The position numbers and the translations under genes were made by a program. Source: Metaphire vulgaris (lineage: Eukaryota > Annelida > Clitellata > Crassiclitellata > Megascolecidae). From it: a stretch of DNA of 64,000 nucleotides. The notes beneath the pieces are model-generated. The model did no database searches. It was not told the DNA's origin and worked only from the letters and a program-made list of their open reading frames with translations. The DNA is taken from assembly GCA_018105865.1 (NCBI GenBank), contig CM030835.1:22490934-22554933 (forward strand), in the 5' to 3' direction. Shown one piece after another: positions 24,055-35,439 of the stretch (the first letter of the stretch is position 1; every line of letters starts with the position of its first letter).

Positions 24055-24194
24055 GTATGTACAGTATATTTTCAATTCAATTTGTAAGTTTTCTTTCTTA
24101 TCTAATAATTGGGAATTTCTTATCTGTTATTCACCGTTTATCATATACGCGCTACATAAAAATCGTGAAATATTTTGAAATGATTTAGTCTAGA

Positions 24195-24352
24195 GCAGTG
24201 TTTTAACCAGACTTCGGGCCTTGGGGGGTTGACTTAGCCGGAGGGGAAGAGACACAGTTAAATGCAAAACAATTGTGTCACTGCTGGGAGTTGGTGGGAA
24301 TTTTGTGTCTGTGGAGAATTTTCCCTCTATCAGGCCTGTATAAATCACTACT
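24195..24352. mobile_element. Short hAT-like MITE with GTGTTTTA ends
   Basis: The left end reads CAGTGTTTTAACCAGAC and the right end AGGCCTGTATAAATCACT, matching the end family of 11,230-11,597. No clear target duplication was found. Confidence 0.5.
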
Positions 24353-24417
24353 CTTTGAAGATAACAAGTAACAATTGAGGAACAACAGAAGCGGAGAAGG
24401 AGAAACGTTGTTCTAGT

Positions 24418-24480
24418 ACAGGGGCGGGCAGCATAAGGCCCGCGGGCCAGATGTGACCCGCGAGAGGCTTTAGAGTGGCC
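24418..24480. mobile_element. hAT end fragment (GGCCCGCGGGCC type)
   Basis: CAGGGGCGGGCAGCATAAGG followed by CCCGCGGGCCAGATGTGACC matches the style of the left end of the element at 225. No partner end was found. Confidence 0.4.
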
Positions 24481-24509
24481 TGCTTAGGAATTATTCACAA
24501 CTACTAAAG

Positions 24510-24690
24510 TAAAGTAAAGTAAAATCTCGTGGACTTCTATAGCGCCTTGGAAAGCAGCACAACAGTAGCTACTTATTCTTAGGCGCTCAGCCTCTCTTAA
24601 AATAGCTATAGGAAAGGTATGCGATCAGCCAGACAATAGTCAATATCCGAAGGGCAGTGAGGCTAGGTTGTTACAGCTAGGGACGAAATG
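24510..24690 (-). mobile_element. LINE family A 3' stub
   Basis: AAAGTAAAGTAAAATCTCGT, GACTTCTATAGCGCCTTGG and GCAGCACAACAGTAGCTAC match the reverse complement of the family A 3' end. No reverse-transcriptase sequence follows. Confidence 0.68.
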
Positions 24691-25223
24691 ATGTAATTTA
24701 ACTAATGCATTTTGCCCGCAAATAACTCATAATGTAGCCAAAATAATACCTATGAAAATTCGATCGTCATGTTGTTTATAATACCCGTATTTGCTAAAAT
24801 ATAGCAGCAATTCCAAATCTATGCTTCATACATGCCTATGATCCAGTCTGAAAGATCAGAACTGATTGACAAATTTTATGAATAACTGAATGAAACGTTC
24901 GTTTGTTTTGGAAGCAATGATGAGGGAGACGTTACATGAATGTGAGGGTGAACTAAAATTCGGACAATGAAAAGTTACAAATCTTAGATACAGTATGCAG
25001 ATGATATAAGCTTAGTGCTTATAACAACAGCGCCACGAAAATAGCTGATAAGAAAACTGCCTTTAAGAAAAACTTGAGAATTTCGAAGATAAGAGTGAGT
25101 GCACAATAAATGTTGTGATATGTTTGAGTCATTAGCAGAATTCATGGGTGAAAACAGTAAACCTTTTGATGTTTTGTTCACTGACGTTTTTAGCAAATTG
25201 TCATCGTTGGCAGAATACTTTGA
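24691..25223. other. Unassigned AT-rich stretch
   Basis: No exon or element signature recognised. Confidence 0.4.
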
Positions 25224-25260
<37 letters not shown>

Positions 25261-26275
25261 TCTCGTAAACTTCTACAGCGCCCTGGAAAGCAGCACAGCA
25301 GTAGCTGCTTATTCTTATGCGCTTAATCTTTCTTGAAATAGCTATACGAGGGTGGTTTGTCGGCCGGTCAAAGGTCAGTGTATCCATGAGGCAGCGGGTC
25401 AGGTTGATATTGCTATGGGGGAAATGACTTTTCGAATAGGAAGGTTTTAAGTTTAGACCTAAAGGTTTGAGGAGACAGTGAAGGAATTAAAGGAAATGAG
25501 GATTCGGAGCTTATTGTTTGACCATGTCGTAGGCTGCGGAGGGAGGCTGGAATTGAGTTCCAAAGTTCTGGTGCGGCGTATGAGAAAGCGCGGTTGCAGA
25601 TTTTGAGTGATGACTGATTTAACGGGCGTGAAAGTGTGAGATGAGATGATGATCGTGTAGGTCGGGGAGGCTGAGGCGTTAAGAGTTTACGAAGGTAAAC
25701 CGGTTTTAACGAATGAAGTGAACTATACGTGATCGTTATTATCTTGTACTGTATACGTTCGGATATTTTAAGCCAGTGTAGTGACTTCAGTATGGGTGAA
25801 ATATGGCAGAACTTTGGTGATTTGGTTACTGCTCGGGCTAGTGCATTTTGAATTGATTGTAATTTGTCGATGGGGGTTTTTGGGAGGTTATGGTAAAGAG
25901 AGTTGCAGTAATCCAGTTTGGAATGGACTATTGAAGTGGCGATTGTGGATGCAGTTTTGGTGTCAAGGCAAGGACGGAGGCGACGTAGATCACGAATATG
26001 GGCATAGCAGGATTTCGATAGTTGGGAGATCTGTGATTCTAAATTTAGGGATGAATCAATTTTGAAACCAAGATTTTTTGCAGTTGGAGCAGGGGTTATT
26101 GTGGTATCTGGAGTCAGGACTAGCTTGGGACTGTCAATTTTTTTAACTTGTTGGGGTAGACCTATTAAGAGGAATTCAGTCTTGGATGGATTAAGAGCAA
26201 GAAGGTTAGATGACATCCATGACGAAATAGACGAGAATGTTGATTCAAGCAAAGTAATTGATGTGTCAAATGAGG
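25224..26275 (-). mobile_element. LINE family A (L2-like), 5'-truncated copy
   Basis: On the minus strand a 279-codon frame (25,413-26,252) encodes the reverse-transcriptase thumb and C-terminus: SNLLALNPSKTEFLLIGLPQ, KLDYCNSLYHNLP, QNALARAVTKSPKF, AAPELWNSIPASLRSL and a KLKTFLFEKSFPP end. The 3' UTR ends at a (TTAC)n-type tail (25,224-25,258 as AAGT repeats on plus). The catalytic YADD box lies beyond the truncation. Nearly the same sequence recurs at 27,075-28,070. Confidence 0.88.
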
Positions 26276-26452
26276 TAATGGTAATGGTCGATTATACTGA
26301 TTTGTGGCTAATTTTAAGCCAGTCAGAGCCTTAATTATAAATGATATCGATAGAATTCAACCGGTGCTTTAGATTTCTTTTAAAATGAAAAATGGAATTA
26401 ACTTTCATATATATTTTTTCTCATAAGAACTTGGAAATGAAGTACTGAGGGC

Positions 26453-26456
<4 letters not shown>

Positions 26457-26513
<57 letters not shown>
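26457..26513. repeat. (AT)n microsatellite
   Basis: Pure AT run next to short CATACTGGGA repeats (about 26,603-26,652). Confidence 0.93.
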
Positions 26514-26515
<2 letters not shown>

Positions 26516-26654
26516 TCCACGTCTCATAGAAGCTACACTGAAGTCCCAGGCCTTTATCACTGCCTGTGTATACAGTGTATATATATACATTGTATATATA
26601 TACATACTGGGAATATCAGGACATACTGGGACATACAGGGACATACTGGGAATA

Positions 26655-27070
26655 TCAGAAACAAGATGGAAAGGAAAAGGAGAGTTTACAACATCAGTTG
26701 ACGAATTAAAATACAAGATCATATGTTCAGGTAAAGACGATAACAGCTCACAAGAAGGAGTAGCCATACTGATGACAGAGAAAGCAACAAGATCTCTTAT
26801 AGGATACAATACAATATCATCAAGGATAATAACAGCAAGATTTTTAACAAAGTTTGGCAAAATGACAATAATTCAAGTGTATGCTCCCACATCCGATAGC
26901 TCAGAAGAGACGATAGACAACTTTTATAACCTATTACAACCTACAATAAGTGCAATCCCAAAGCATGATATAATAATTATAACAGGAGACTGGAATGCTA
27001 AAGTTGGAGTAGACTATTAAACATGGAAAGGAACCATTGGAAAATGGGGAACAGGACAACAAAATGAGAG
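26655..27070 (+). mobile_element. RTE-like LINE fragment, APE-type endonuclease
   Basis: The frame reads ETRWKGKGEF, GVAILMTEKATRSLIGYN, SSRIITARF, IIQVYAPTSDSSEE, then IIITGDWNAKVGVDY. The ETRW, YAPT and GDWNAKVG blocks are the catalytic signatures of the endonuclease domain of RTE-like elements. It lies between two family A LINE copies and breaks off at 27,070. A stop follows GVDY. Confidence 0.8.
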
Positions 27071-27202
27071 AGGAGAAAGCAGCACAGCAGTAGCTGCTTA
27101 TTCTTATGCGCTTAATCTTTCTTGAAATAGCTATAGACAAGGTGGTTTGTCGGCCGGACAAAGGTCAGTGTATCTATGAGGCAGCGGGTCAGGTTGTTGT
27201 TG

Positions 27203-28394
27203 CTATGGAGGAAATGACTTTTCGAATAGGAAGGTTTTAAGTTTAGACCTAAAGGCTTGAGGAGACAGTGAAGGAATTAAAGGAAATGAGGATTCAGAGC
27301 TTATTGTTTGACCACGTCTTAGGCTGCGGAGGGAGGCTGGAATTGAGTTCCAAAGTTCTGGTGCGGCGTATGAGAAAGCGCGGTTGCAGATTTTGAGTGA
27401 TGACTGATTTAACGGGCGTGAAAGTGTGAGATGAGATGATGATCGTGTAGGTCGGGGAGGCTGAGGCGTTAAGAGTTTACGAAGGTAAACCGGTTTTGAC
27501 GAATGAAGTGAACTGTAAGTAATCGTTATTATCTTGTACTGGATACGTTCGGATATTTTAAGCCAGTGTAGTGACTTCAGTATGAGTGAAATATGGCAGA
27601 ACTTTGGTGATTTGGTTACTGCTCGGGCTAGTGCATTTTGAATTGATTGTAATTTGTTGATGGAGATTTTTGGGAGGTTATAGTAAAGAGAGTTGCAGTA
27701 ATCTAGTTTGGAATGGACTATTGAAGTGGCGATTGTGGATGCAGTTTTGGTGTCAAGGCAAGGACGGAGGCGACGTAGATCGCGAATGTGGGCATAGCAG
27801 GATTTCGATAGATGGAAGATCTGTGATTCTAAATTTAGGGATGAATCAATTTTGAAACCAAGATATTTTGTAGTTGGAGCAGGGGTTATTGTGGTATCTG
27901 GAGTCAGGACTAGCTTGGGGCTGTCAATTTTTTTAACTTGTTGGGGTAGACCTATTAAAAGGAATTCAGTCTTGGATGGATTAAGAGCAAGGAGGTTAGA
28001 TGACATCCATGACGAAATAGACGAGAATGCTGATTCAAGCAAAGTAATTGATGTGTCAAATGAGGATGGCGAAAAGGAGAGGAATAACTGATTGTCGTCG
28101 GCATAAAGTTGGTGATTCAAGTTGAGGGAATTGATTAAGGATGGTAGTGGTGTGGTATAGAGACTGAACAATACAGGCCCTAGGACGGATCCTTGGGGCA
28201 CTCCGAAGTTTACGCTATGAGATGATGAGGTTTGTTTGAGACACGAAACTTGGAAGGAACGAGACGTGAGGTAAGATTTGAACCAGTGATGAGATTTGGC
28301 GGATATGCCGAACCAGAGGGAAAGTCGCTCGAGTAGAATATTGTGATCGATAGTATCGAATGCGGCAGAAAGGTCGTGGAGGCAAAAACCAGTG
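27203..28394 (-). pseudogene. LINE family A: RT catalytic core and C-terminus
   Basis: Downstream of the TAA the same frame continues with DLSAAFDTIDHNILL, FGVPQGSVLGPVLF, HQLYADDNQLFLSF (the YADD active site), NPSKTEFLLIGLPQ, KLDYCNSLYYNLP and the KLKTFLFEKSFPP end. From 28,201 to 27,203 it is uninterrupted for 332 codons, so only the upstream stop and frameshift inactivate it. Confidence 0.82.
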
Positions 28395-28396
28395 AC

Positions 28397-29302
28397 TTAT
28401 CGGAGACCGATAGCAGTTAAGAGTCTGTCGTAAACGTAGGCCAGGGCAGTTTCTGTAGAGTGATGTTTAGTGTAGGCAGATTGATGAGTGTTATATAGTG
28501 AGTTATTTGAAAGATGATCGGTGAGTCTAGAAAGTACGATTTTCTCGGTAAGTTTTGATAGAAGAGAAAGATTTGAGATCGGGCGGTAGTTATTAAGATC
28601 TTCTCGGTCAAGGCCAGGCTTTTTTAGAAGAGGAATGACGAAAGAGTTTTTAAACGAGGGTGGGAAAATACCTGTGGTGAGAGATAGGTTAATAATTCTT
28701 GTTATAGTTGGCGTAAGCACAGCGGAGCACTGTTTGAGTAGAGAAGTGGGTATGGGGTCAAGATCGCATTGTTTATTTGGAAAGAAGAGAAGGAGTTTGA
28801 ATACCTCTTCTTCAGTTGCAGGATTGAAGTTGGAGAAATCGCTCGGAGGTTGTGACGGAGATGGGTGGTGAGGAGAGGCAGTTTGATTAGTCAAAGTCGA
28901 GGCAAGGTTGTTACGAATCTTGGAGAATTTTCCAGAGAAGAAATTAGCAAACGATTCAGCAAGCTGTGACACGGAAATGGTTTGAGGGAGAGGATTTGTT
29001 TCTTTGCGGTGGAATAGGTCATTTATAGTTTTCCAGAGTTTTCGTGGATTAGAGCTGTTTGTTGAAATGATGTTAGAGTAGTATTTCTTCTTTGCAGATA
29101 TGAGGAGATTACGGTAGCGGTTTGTGGCGGAACGAAGGTTTTGAAGGTCAAATGAAAAATGTGTTCTATGGTAGGTTCTTTCGAGGCGTCTGCGAAATGA
29201 TTTGAAGGCATGAATGAAAGAGTTGTACCATGGTTTGCTACTGTGAGATGAATGCGGTCGTGTAATGATGGGAGCATGTTTGTTGAGTAGGTTAGATAGC
29301 AC
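28397..29302 (-). pseudogene. LINE family A: endonuclease-RT linker and RT N-terminal half
   Basis: A 301-codon frame. It contains NKHAPIITRPH, the basic linker SAKKKYYSN, then reverse-transcriptase blocks PNKQCDLDPIPTSLLKQ, FVIPLLKKPGLD, NYRPISNLSLLSKLTEKIV and HQSAYTKHHSTETALAYV. It stops at TAA just before GFCLHDLSAAFDT, inside the catalytic core; a C-to-T change of CAA would explain the stop. Confidence 0.8.
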
Positions 29303-29319
29303 GTAATTGTATTTGTCGA

Positions 29320-30555
29320 TCAGTGATGGTAGGGTAGAGGGGGGCTGGTGAGGAGGTCAGATGCTTTTATACTTTCAGAGAATACGGTTATATCAATTTT
29401 GTTAAGACCACGGAATGAATAGGTGCTGCGAGGAGGAGGAGCTGGCGGGCAGATGCTTAGAATAGTGAAAATGGAGAAATGATCAGAAGGGGCGCATTGA
29501 CTAGTGGCTGAGCATGGAAATAAAGATGAAGAAGCTGACGTTATAAGAAGGTCTAAGGTGTGTCCGAAGGTGTGTGTTGAAAAAGTTATGTGCTGTGTAA
29601 GGTTTGTCTGTGTCAGTAGTTGTTTGAATTGAGTAGAGTTAGGATCATCTGTTCTGTCCACGTGTATGTTGAAGTCACCTGTGATTAGGAATTCACGAGG
29701 AGTTGTTGCTGCAGAGCCAAGGAAAGAGGTGAATTCCTGAAGAAATTTTCCGAATGACGTTGAATATTTCGATGATAATGGGAGGCGGTAGACATTGAAA
29801 ATGGTTAGTTTGAGAGTGACTGATGAGCATTCAAATGACGAGAAATTCACTGATAAGGAGTTGGTTATTTGTATGTGGTCGCGAATGAGGAAAGCAGTGC
29901 CTCCACCTTGATTGGAAGAGCAGTTGGTAAATTTTATTAAACGGGGAAAGCTTAGGAGGGAGAAGCCAGGTGGGGTTGATTCTATCAGTTGACACGTAGT
30001 TGTAGATGGAGATACCCAGGTTTCAGTTAGTGCAACTATGTCAATGGTTGAGGAGTGAAGCGTGTGCATTGGAAAAAATGAGTCTAATTTTATAGTTTTA
30101 AGTTCATGCAGTGAATGTGTGTGGTGAGGATTGGTGAGGGATCTAATATTGAGAGTGCAAAGTGTTATGTGTGATTGGGATGGTCCAGGGTTAGGTTGAA
30201 TGTCGCCTGAAAGAGCTAGAAGAATGGTTATTACATCTGTGTGTTGGGTGAAGCGAAAATGCGAGCGACGGAGGGCTAGAACGAAGGAAACAGGTATTTT
30301 ATTCAAGTGTGAATATTGGTCGACAGCAGTGCGATAGGTCAGATGCTTTGATGGTGTGCGTGAGTCAGGTTTGTGAGACTGGACGTGAGTTGCGAGCAAG
30401 AATGTGCAAATCAGTGGAAGTATCATGATGATTTGTTTTGCTATCGAATGACAAGGAACGAGATATATACAGAATTGCTTATGTGAGACGACGAGAACAG
30501 TGAAGAATCGCCGAATCAAACCAGGAGCAAGCGTTAAAATATATGACTTAATCAC
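29320..30555 (-). pseudogene. LINE family A: N-terminus, 2A-like motif and APE endonuclease
   Basis: A 411-codon frame. Residues 41-57 are hydrophobic (a possible signal or membrane segment), residues 118-125 are DIQPNPGP, and from about residue 130 the APE endonuclease follows: TLNIRSL, ALTETWVSP, GGGTAFLIRD, LITGDFNIHVDRTDDPN, FGHTLDLLIT and APSDHFSIF. These include the expected catalytic Glu (TETW), Asp/Asn (GDFN) and terminal SDH. The frame ends early because of a frameshift near 29,325; the next frame continues the protein. Confidence 0.8.
30181..30204 (-). other. 2A-like (NPGP) motif in LINE family A
   Basis: Encodes DIQPNPGP within ILLALSGDIQPNPGPS, directly upstream of the endonuclease domain. 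The classical 2A recoding motif is D-(V/I)-E-x-N-P-G-P; here Gln replaces the Glu. Comparable motifs at this position are known from L2/CR1-type elements of several invertebrates. Whether this variant causes ribosome skipping cannot be told. Confidence 0.75.
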
Positions 30556-30560
30556 GTTAA

Positions 30561-31439
30561 TATTGTCAAAGTGTTTCGGTCTGTGGGTCGACTCACAGAC
30601 TCAGCTAAGTAAAAGTACCAGACCAATGTTAGTATGTGGAGCTCAGCTAGGATTAGTGCTAAAAATAAAGCTACAGAGGTGTCGAGCGCTTGCTACTGGG
30701 ATGATACCGCGATGAGTCACTACCTCCAGTTTGTAATGGAGTGGCTGGTGGAAAGAGGAGTCAAGTTACAACTTTTGAATGTGACCAATGAATTTAAAGC
30801 CCTGTTTTAACGCTAGACTGATAATAATCTTTCTAAATCTGGATAAGTTAGTGAAATGATAAAATTTTAAAGAGAAAATACTTCCATGAGATCTTGATCG
30901 ACAGTTGAGCGCAATTGTTGAAATTTAAGAGTTGACGTCAGACTTAAACATTTTTAAAACGAGTTATTAGAAAGCTGCAGAAAGACCCGACCGAGATGTA
31001 GCTCCGCCCCACAGAGACTAGACTATAGATTAAAGAAACATCTAATAGAAATAATTGAATAATTTACTATCTCGTCGCCAAGTAAAGCTAATCCTAGAAA
31101 GGCTCTTTAGTTGTATTTGATTGAGTAAGATTGTGGATTCTGAACCCTTTCAACAACCTTTGCTATAATCGATACTTGCCATTGATAACATATTCTCGTT
31201 CATGAATATAGGACAATAAAGCCGTAGTATTTTATTTGCAAAATGAAGGTTCAGTTTTAATTATTGTGAACAATTTAGAAGATGTAGTCTAAAATTTCAC
31301 AGACGGACAAAGATTTTACATTGAATTTGATTATGCTGACAGTTTGTAAATCCGAAAGTGAAAATGGTAGGCGTTTGTTAAGGAAATACCTCTATGACGA
31401 AGGACGTTCCACTATTTATCTTGCGGAAGATATAGTATA
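30561..31439. other. LINE family A 5' flank and unassigned DNA
   Basis: The first 100-200 bp may be the LINE 5' UTR. No exon or second element end is recognised in the rest. Confidence 0.35.
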
Positions 31440-31595
31440 GCGCTGTACAGTAGGGTGAAGTGAAGCATTTTTCTCAGTGACGTAAATGTAATAGTTTGGA
31501 AAATTTGTCATGGTGTGGATAGAAACTGTGCCGAAAATTACAGAACTTGATTAATATCTAGAGCCTTCCCAAGCGTCCTCAAGTTTCAATAATAT
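31440..31595. mobile_element. Repeat related to positions 1-217, inverted
   Basis: CTGTACAGTAGGGTGAAGTG, TTTTTCTCAGTGACGTAAAT and GATAGAAACTGTGCCGAAAA are reverse-complement counterparts of the sequence at 1-125. It abuts the left arm of the fold-back. Confidence 0.5.
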
Positions 31596-32956
31596 ATGGT
31601 GAAAATTTCAGAGTGGGAACTCTTATAGTTTTTATGCAGTGATTAAAATAATATTCACCCCAATGCACAATCGCAATTAAAACATTCCTGTTGGACATTG
31701 CATTCACTAAGTGACTAAGTTAAATTAGTATGCCAGTGACTTCTGACACTTAGCCTACGCACATCTGTGACAGTTTGCCTTACAGTTAACAGTATTTTTA
31801 TTTGTGTTTCCAATTTAGTAAACAGTAATTAATACAGTACTTTGCAAAATAACACTAGTACATAATGAACAGCAGAAACTGGAGCTCAACAGAATAACAC
31901 AGTTCAGGAAACTTCAGGGATTGAGAGAGCTCAGTGCATGTGCAATCACATCTCATCCATCACCCAGACTTTAATTTAGCGACCAGGTCTGTACAGTGCA
32001 AAAAGATGATTTTTCTCTATTTTGTGACATCTGAAATGATTACAGCTCTGTTTGAATAGTCTTTTAAATTGAGAAGCCCACGTCACTTCACTGCTTGAAG
32101 CCATTGCTGACAGTCTACCGATTTCACTGGCGTTCATAGTTTTTCAAATACAGTAGATAAACTTATTTACATAAAAAATCAGCTAATCACTATAACTTGT
32201 AATGCCTTGACATCAGTATCAACCTGTGTTAAAGATAGCAGACACAAATCAGGCACTTTCACATTCACTTTTCTTCTAACACTTGGTCTTAAGGATTCTT
32301 GGTCAGAACTGCAGTCAGGATTAAACTAAACACAAACTGGATCAAGAATGCTGTTTACAAACTGATATTTTAATTAATAGTATGAAACTGCTTGTCTGAT
32401 AAATATCTAAATGCATTCTAACAGCAAAAACTAATGAAATACCTATGTTTTAAGTTACATGTTCCACATGAAATTTACTGCATCAAACTAGGTTACCTAA
32501 TACTGATTTAAGCCTTTGCAAACAGAATGACAGCCTTCAAACACAAGAACAAAGATACAAACACAGAAAATAAAGCACAAAACAAGAGTAAAGTCAAGTA
32601 AATAAGTACGTATCTTGAATAGAATTATATTCATAATGCATTTCATGAACTGTGCTAGGCTGTTGAGCTCCAGTTTCTGCTGTTCATTATGTATTAGTGA
32701 TATTTTGCAAAGTACTGTATTAATTACAGTTTACTAAATTGGAAACACAAATAAAATACTGTTAACTGTAAGGCAAACTGTCACAGATGTGTGTAGGCTA
32801 AGTGTCAGAAGTCACTGGCATACTAAATTAACTTATTCACTTAGTGAATGCAATGTCCAACAGGAATGTTTTAATTGCGATTTTGCATTGGGGCGAATAT
32901 TCTTTTAATCACTGCATAAAAAACTATAAGAGTTCCCACTCTGAAATTTTCACCAT
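31596..32956. mobile_element. Fold-back structure with 296-bp inverted arms
   Basis: The arm 31,596-31,891 (starting ATGGTGAAAATTTCAGAGTG) and the arm 32,661-32,956 are reverse complements with only scattered mismatches and single-base gaps. They enclose a 769-bp AT-rich loop with no recognised coding frame. The arrangement suggests a non-autonomous long-inverted-repeat DNA element, or an inverted duplication within one. No clear target duplication is seen. Confidence 0.75.
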
Positions 32957-33311
32957 TTATTCCTCACAATGTGAGACTTATCCACGAATAAAATCATAAA
33001 TATTGTTGAATACACATTGGTCGAAATGTCAAATTATGTGCTACGATTGTCTTTGTTCTTTTGGTTTTCAAACTTCTGTTGATTGGCCCAGATAGAGCTT
33101 TCAAAAACCTAACGTTTGGTGCAAAGATCATGTCTCTAGCTATCACAGAAGTGGAGATATTACAGTTTTTCTGTCGCGAGGTGGCGCCTTTTGACCAAAC
33201 TTTCATGACCCATAGTTTGGACATGGGTTGACCCAAAACTCGAATATTATGGTTTTCAACATTACTCATGGGGATAAACAATTGTGCTAATTTTCATCAA
33301 AATCTGAAACG

Positions 33312-33650
33312 GTGACGTCCGATGACTGTGTTGATTTGACGCGGAATGCCCCTACAATGGCCAACAGAGTCGTGCGTTTCTATGTTGCGACAGAGAAGCC
33401 GAATGAAAATCTGAAAACAGTAGCGCAATTTGTACTCAAGGTCTATGCGCCGGTATGGTTCACAATTAAGTCAAAGGCATCTTCAAAGGATGGGTCCAGA
33501 CATCTATGGATGCTGATGCAGCGGTCTCGTTACTTACCAGAAGATTTGAAAGCTGTCATCTATCCAGTCATACAGCATAATGGCTATTTTGGCCATCCTG
33601 AGAATATTATTCTTGCAATGTTGACTGATGAAAGTAAAAGTAACGTAAAA
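33312..33650 (+). pseudogene. Transposon-type ORF fragment
   Basis: The frame reads NRVVRFYVATEKPNENLKTV, KVYAPVWFTIKSKASSKDGS, HLWMLMQRSRYLPEDLKAVI and NGYFGHPENIILAMLTDE. I associate the HLWxxxxxSRxLPxxLKxVxxPVIQxNGxFGHPENxLLAMLTD pattern with multi-copy transposon proteins of invertebrates, but cannot name the superfamily. It stops where a LINE family A 3' end begins, and no start or upstream domain is visible. Confidence 0.45.
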
Positions 33651-35045
33651 TCTTGTGGATTTCTATAGCGCCTTGGGAAGCAGCACAACAGTAGCTGCTT
33701 ATTCTTAAGCGCTCAGCCTCTATTAAAATAGCTATGGGGAAAGTATATAATCAGCCAGGTAATAGCCAACATCCAAAGGGCAGTGAGGCTAGGTTGTTAC
33801 AGCCATGGAGGAAATGATTTAAGAAAAAGGAAGGATTTAAGCTTATACCTGAAGACTTGAGGAGATAATGCAGGGAAAAAAACGAGGATTCAGATTTTAT
33901 TGTTTGAAAGTGTCTAAGTCTGCGGAGGGAAGCTGAGATCGAGTTCCAAAGTTCAGGTGAGGCGTATGAGAAGGCACGGTTGCAAATTTTCAGGGATGAA
34001 TGATTCAGTGGGCGTGACAGAGTGAGGTAAGATGATGAACGTGTGGGTCGAGGAGGCTGAGGGGTTAATAGTGATCTAAGGTAGACAGGTTTTGATGACT
34101 GAAGTGAGCTATATGTAAGTGTTATTATCTTATATTGGATACGTTCAGTTATTTTAAGCAATTAATGATTTTAGTATGGGTGAAATATGGGAGAATTTAG
34201 GTGACTTAGTAACAGCACGAGCAAGTGCATTTTGTATTGATTGCAATTTGTTGATAGAGGCTTTGGGAAGGTTATAGTAGAGGGAGTTACAATAATCTAA
34301 TTTGGAGTGGACTATTGAGGTGGCAATTGTGGAGGCAGTTTTAGTATCTAAGCAAGGGCGTAGGCGGCGACGGTCACGAATATTAACATAGCAGGTTTTT
34401 GAAAGTTGGGAGATTTGTGATTCAAAGTTTAGAAAGGAATCAAATTTGAATCCTAGATTTCTAGCAGTTGGAACGGGGATTATTGTGGTGTCAGGAGCCA
34501 AAACTAGTTTAGGATTGTCAATCTCGTTGAGTTGTTGGGGTAGTCCAATTAAAAGAAACTCTGTCTTAGATGGGTTAAGAGCGAGGAGATTAGATGACAT
34601 CCACGCAGAGATTGATGAAAATGCAGATTCGAGCTCAACAATAGATGCATTTAATGAATGAGGTGAGAAGGAAAGGAATAGCTGAGTGTCATCGGCATAG
34701 AGTTGGTGATTTAAATTAAGGGAATTAATTAAAGATGAGAGCGGTGTGGTGTAAAGGCTGAAGACAGTACAGGCCCAAGAACAGATCCTTGAGGCACTCC
34801 AAAATCTACACTGTGAGATAGAGAAATTTGGCTAAGACAGGACACTTGAAAAGACCGGGATTTAAGATAAGACGAATTTCTCTATCTAAGATGAGATGAA
34901 AACCAGTTGTGAGCTTTTCAGATATTCCGAACCAGAGAGAGAGAGAGAGAGAAAGTCGTTCGAGCAGAATTTTGTGATCTATGGTATCAAATGCAGCAGA
35001 GAGGTCAAGGAGACAAAGGCCAGTGACTTGTCGGAGACCAATTGC
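33632..35045 (-). mobile_element. LINE family A (L2-like), third copy
   Basis: Two overlapping minus-strand frames (33,751-34,161 and 34,154-34,600) encode the thumb and C-terminus (NPSKTEFLLIGLPQQ, KLDYCNSLYYNLP, SPELWNSISASLRRL), separated by a frameshift. Sequence beyond 34,660 matches the RT core of the longest copy up to about 35,045 with small indels. The 3' end starts at 33,632 with a TTTAC-type tail. Confidence 0.85.
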
Positions 35046-35140
35046 GATTATTGTTATTATTGTTATTGTTCATGACAAATTATATAGCGCCGTAGCATAG
35101 CAAGGGCCAAAGTCAAAGGCGCTTTACAAAAAACATAAGA
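35045..35140 (-). mobile_element. 3' end of another LINE/SINE family
   Basis: Reading minus: AAAGCGCCTTTGACTTTGG, GCTACGGCGCTATATAATTT, then an ATAACAATA-type tail. The same end occurs at about 23,840-23,935 (plus) and 61,170-61,250 (minus). Confidence 0.55.
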
Positions 35141-35439
35141 ACGAGATGTTAAATAGGAGGATTATATTCTATGTATATAAAAATGATTGTCACTGTCTTT
35201 AGTAACAATTATGAATAGATATCTTTCGATACTACTGTATACACTAGTTTATTGCAATGGTTGACCAACCACTGACCATGAAACCATTTGTTGGGGGCAG
35301 AAGATGTCAATAGATTTAAGTAAAATTTCACATGGTACAGTATATGAGTAATACCAATGGCAAGTTTTGGTGGGTATTACATAAGCATATTCGAGCAAAA
35401 AATTGATCCATTACGTTCACTCCACCCTATTCAACATCC

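Larger units (their letters stand above)
27075..30560 (-). mobile_element. LINE family A (L2-like), longest copy
   Basis: On the minus strand this copy carries, in order, an N-terminal hydrophobic region, a 2A-like motif, an APE endonuclease, and a complete reverse transcriptase with its C-terminus. At least two defects break it: a frameshift near 29,320 and a premature TAA near 28,396, where copy 33,632-35,045 has CAA. The extreme 3' tail is missing, the copy starting abruptly inside the 3' UTR next to the RTE-like fragment. The 5' limit is uncertain. Confidence 0.87.
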
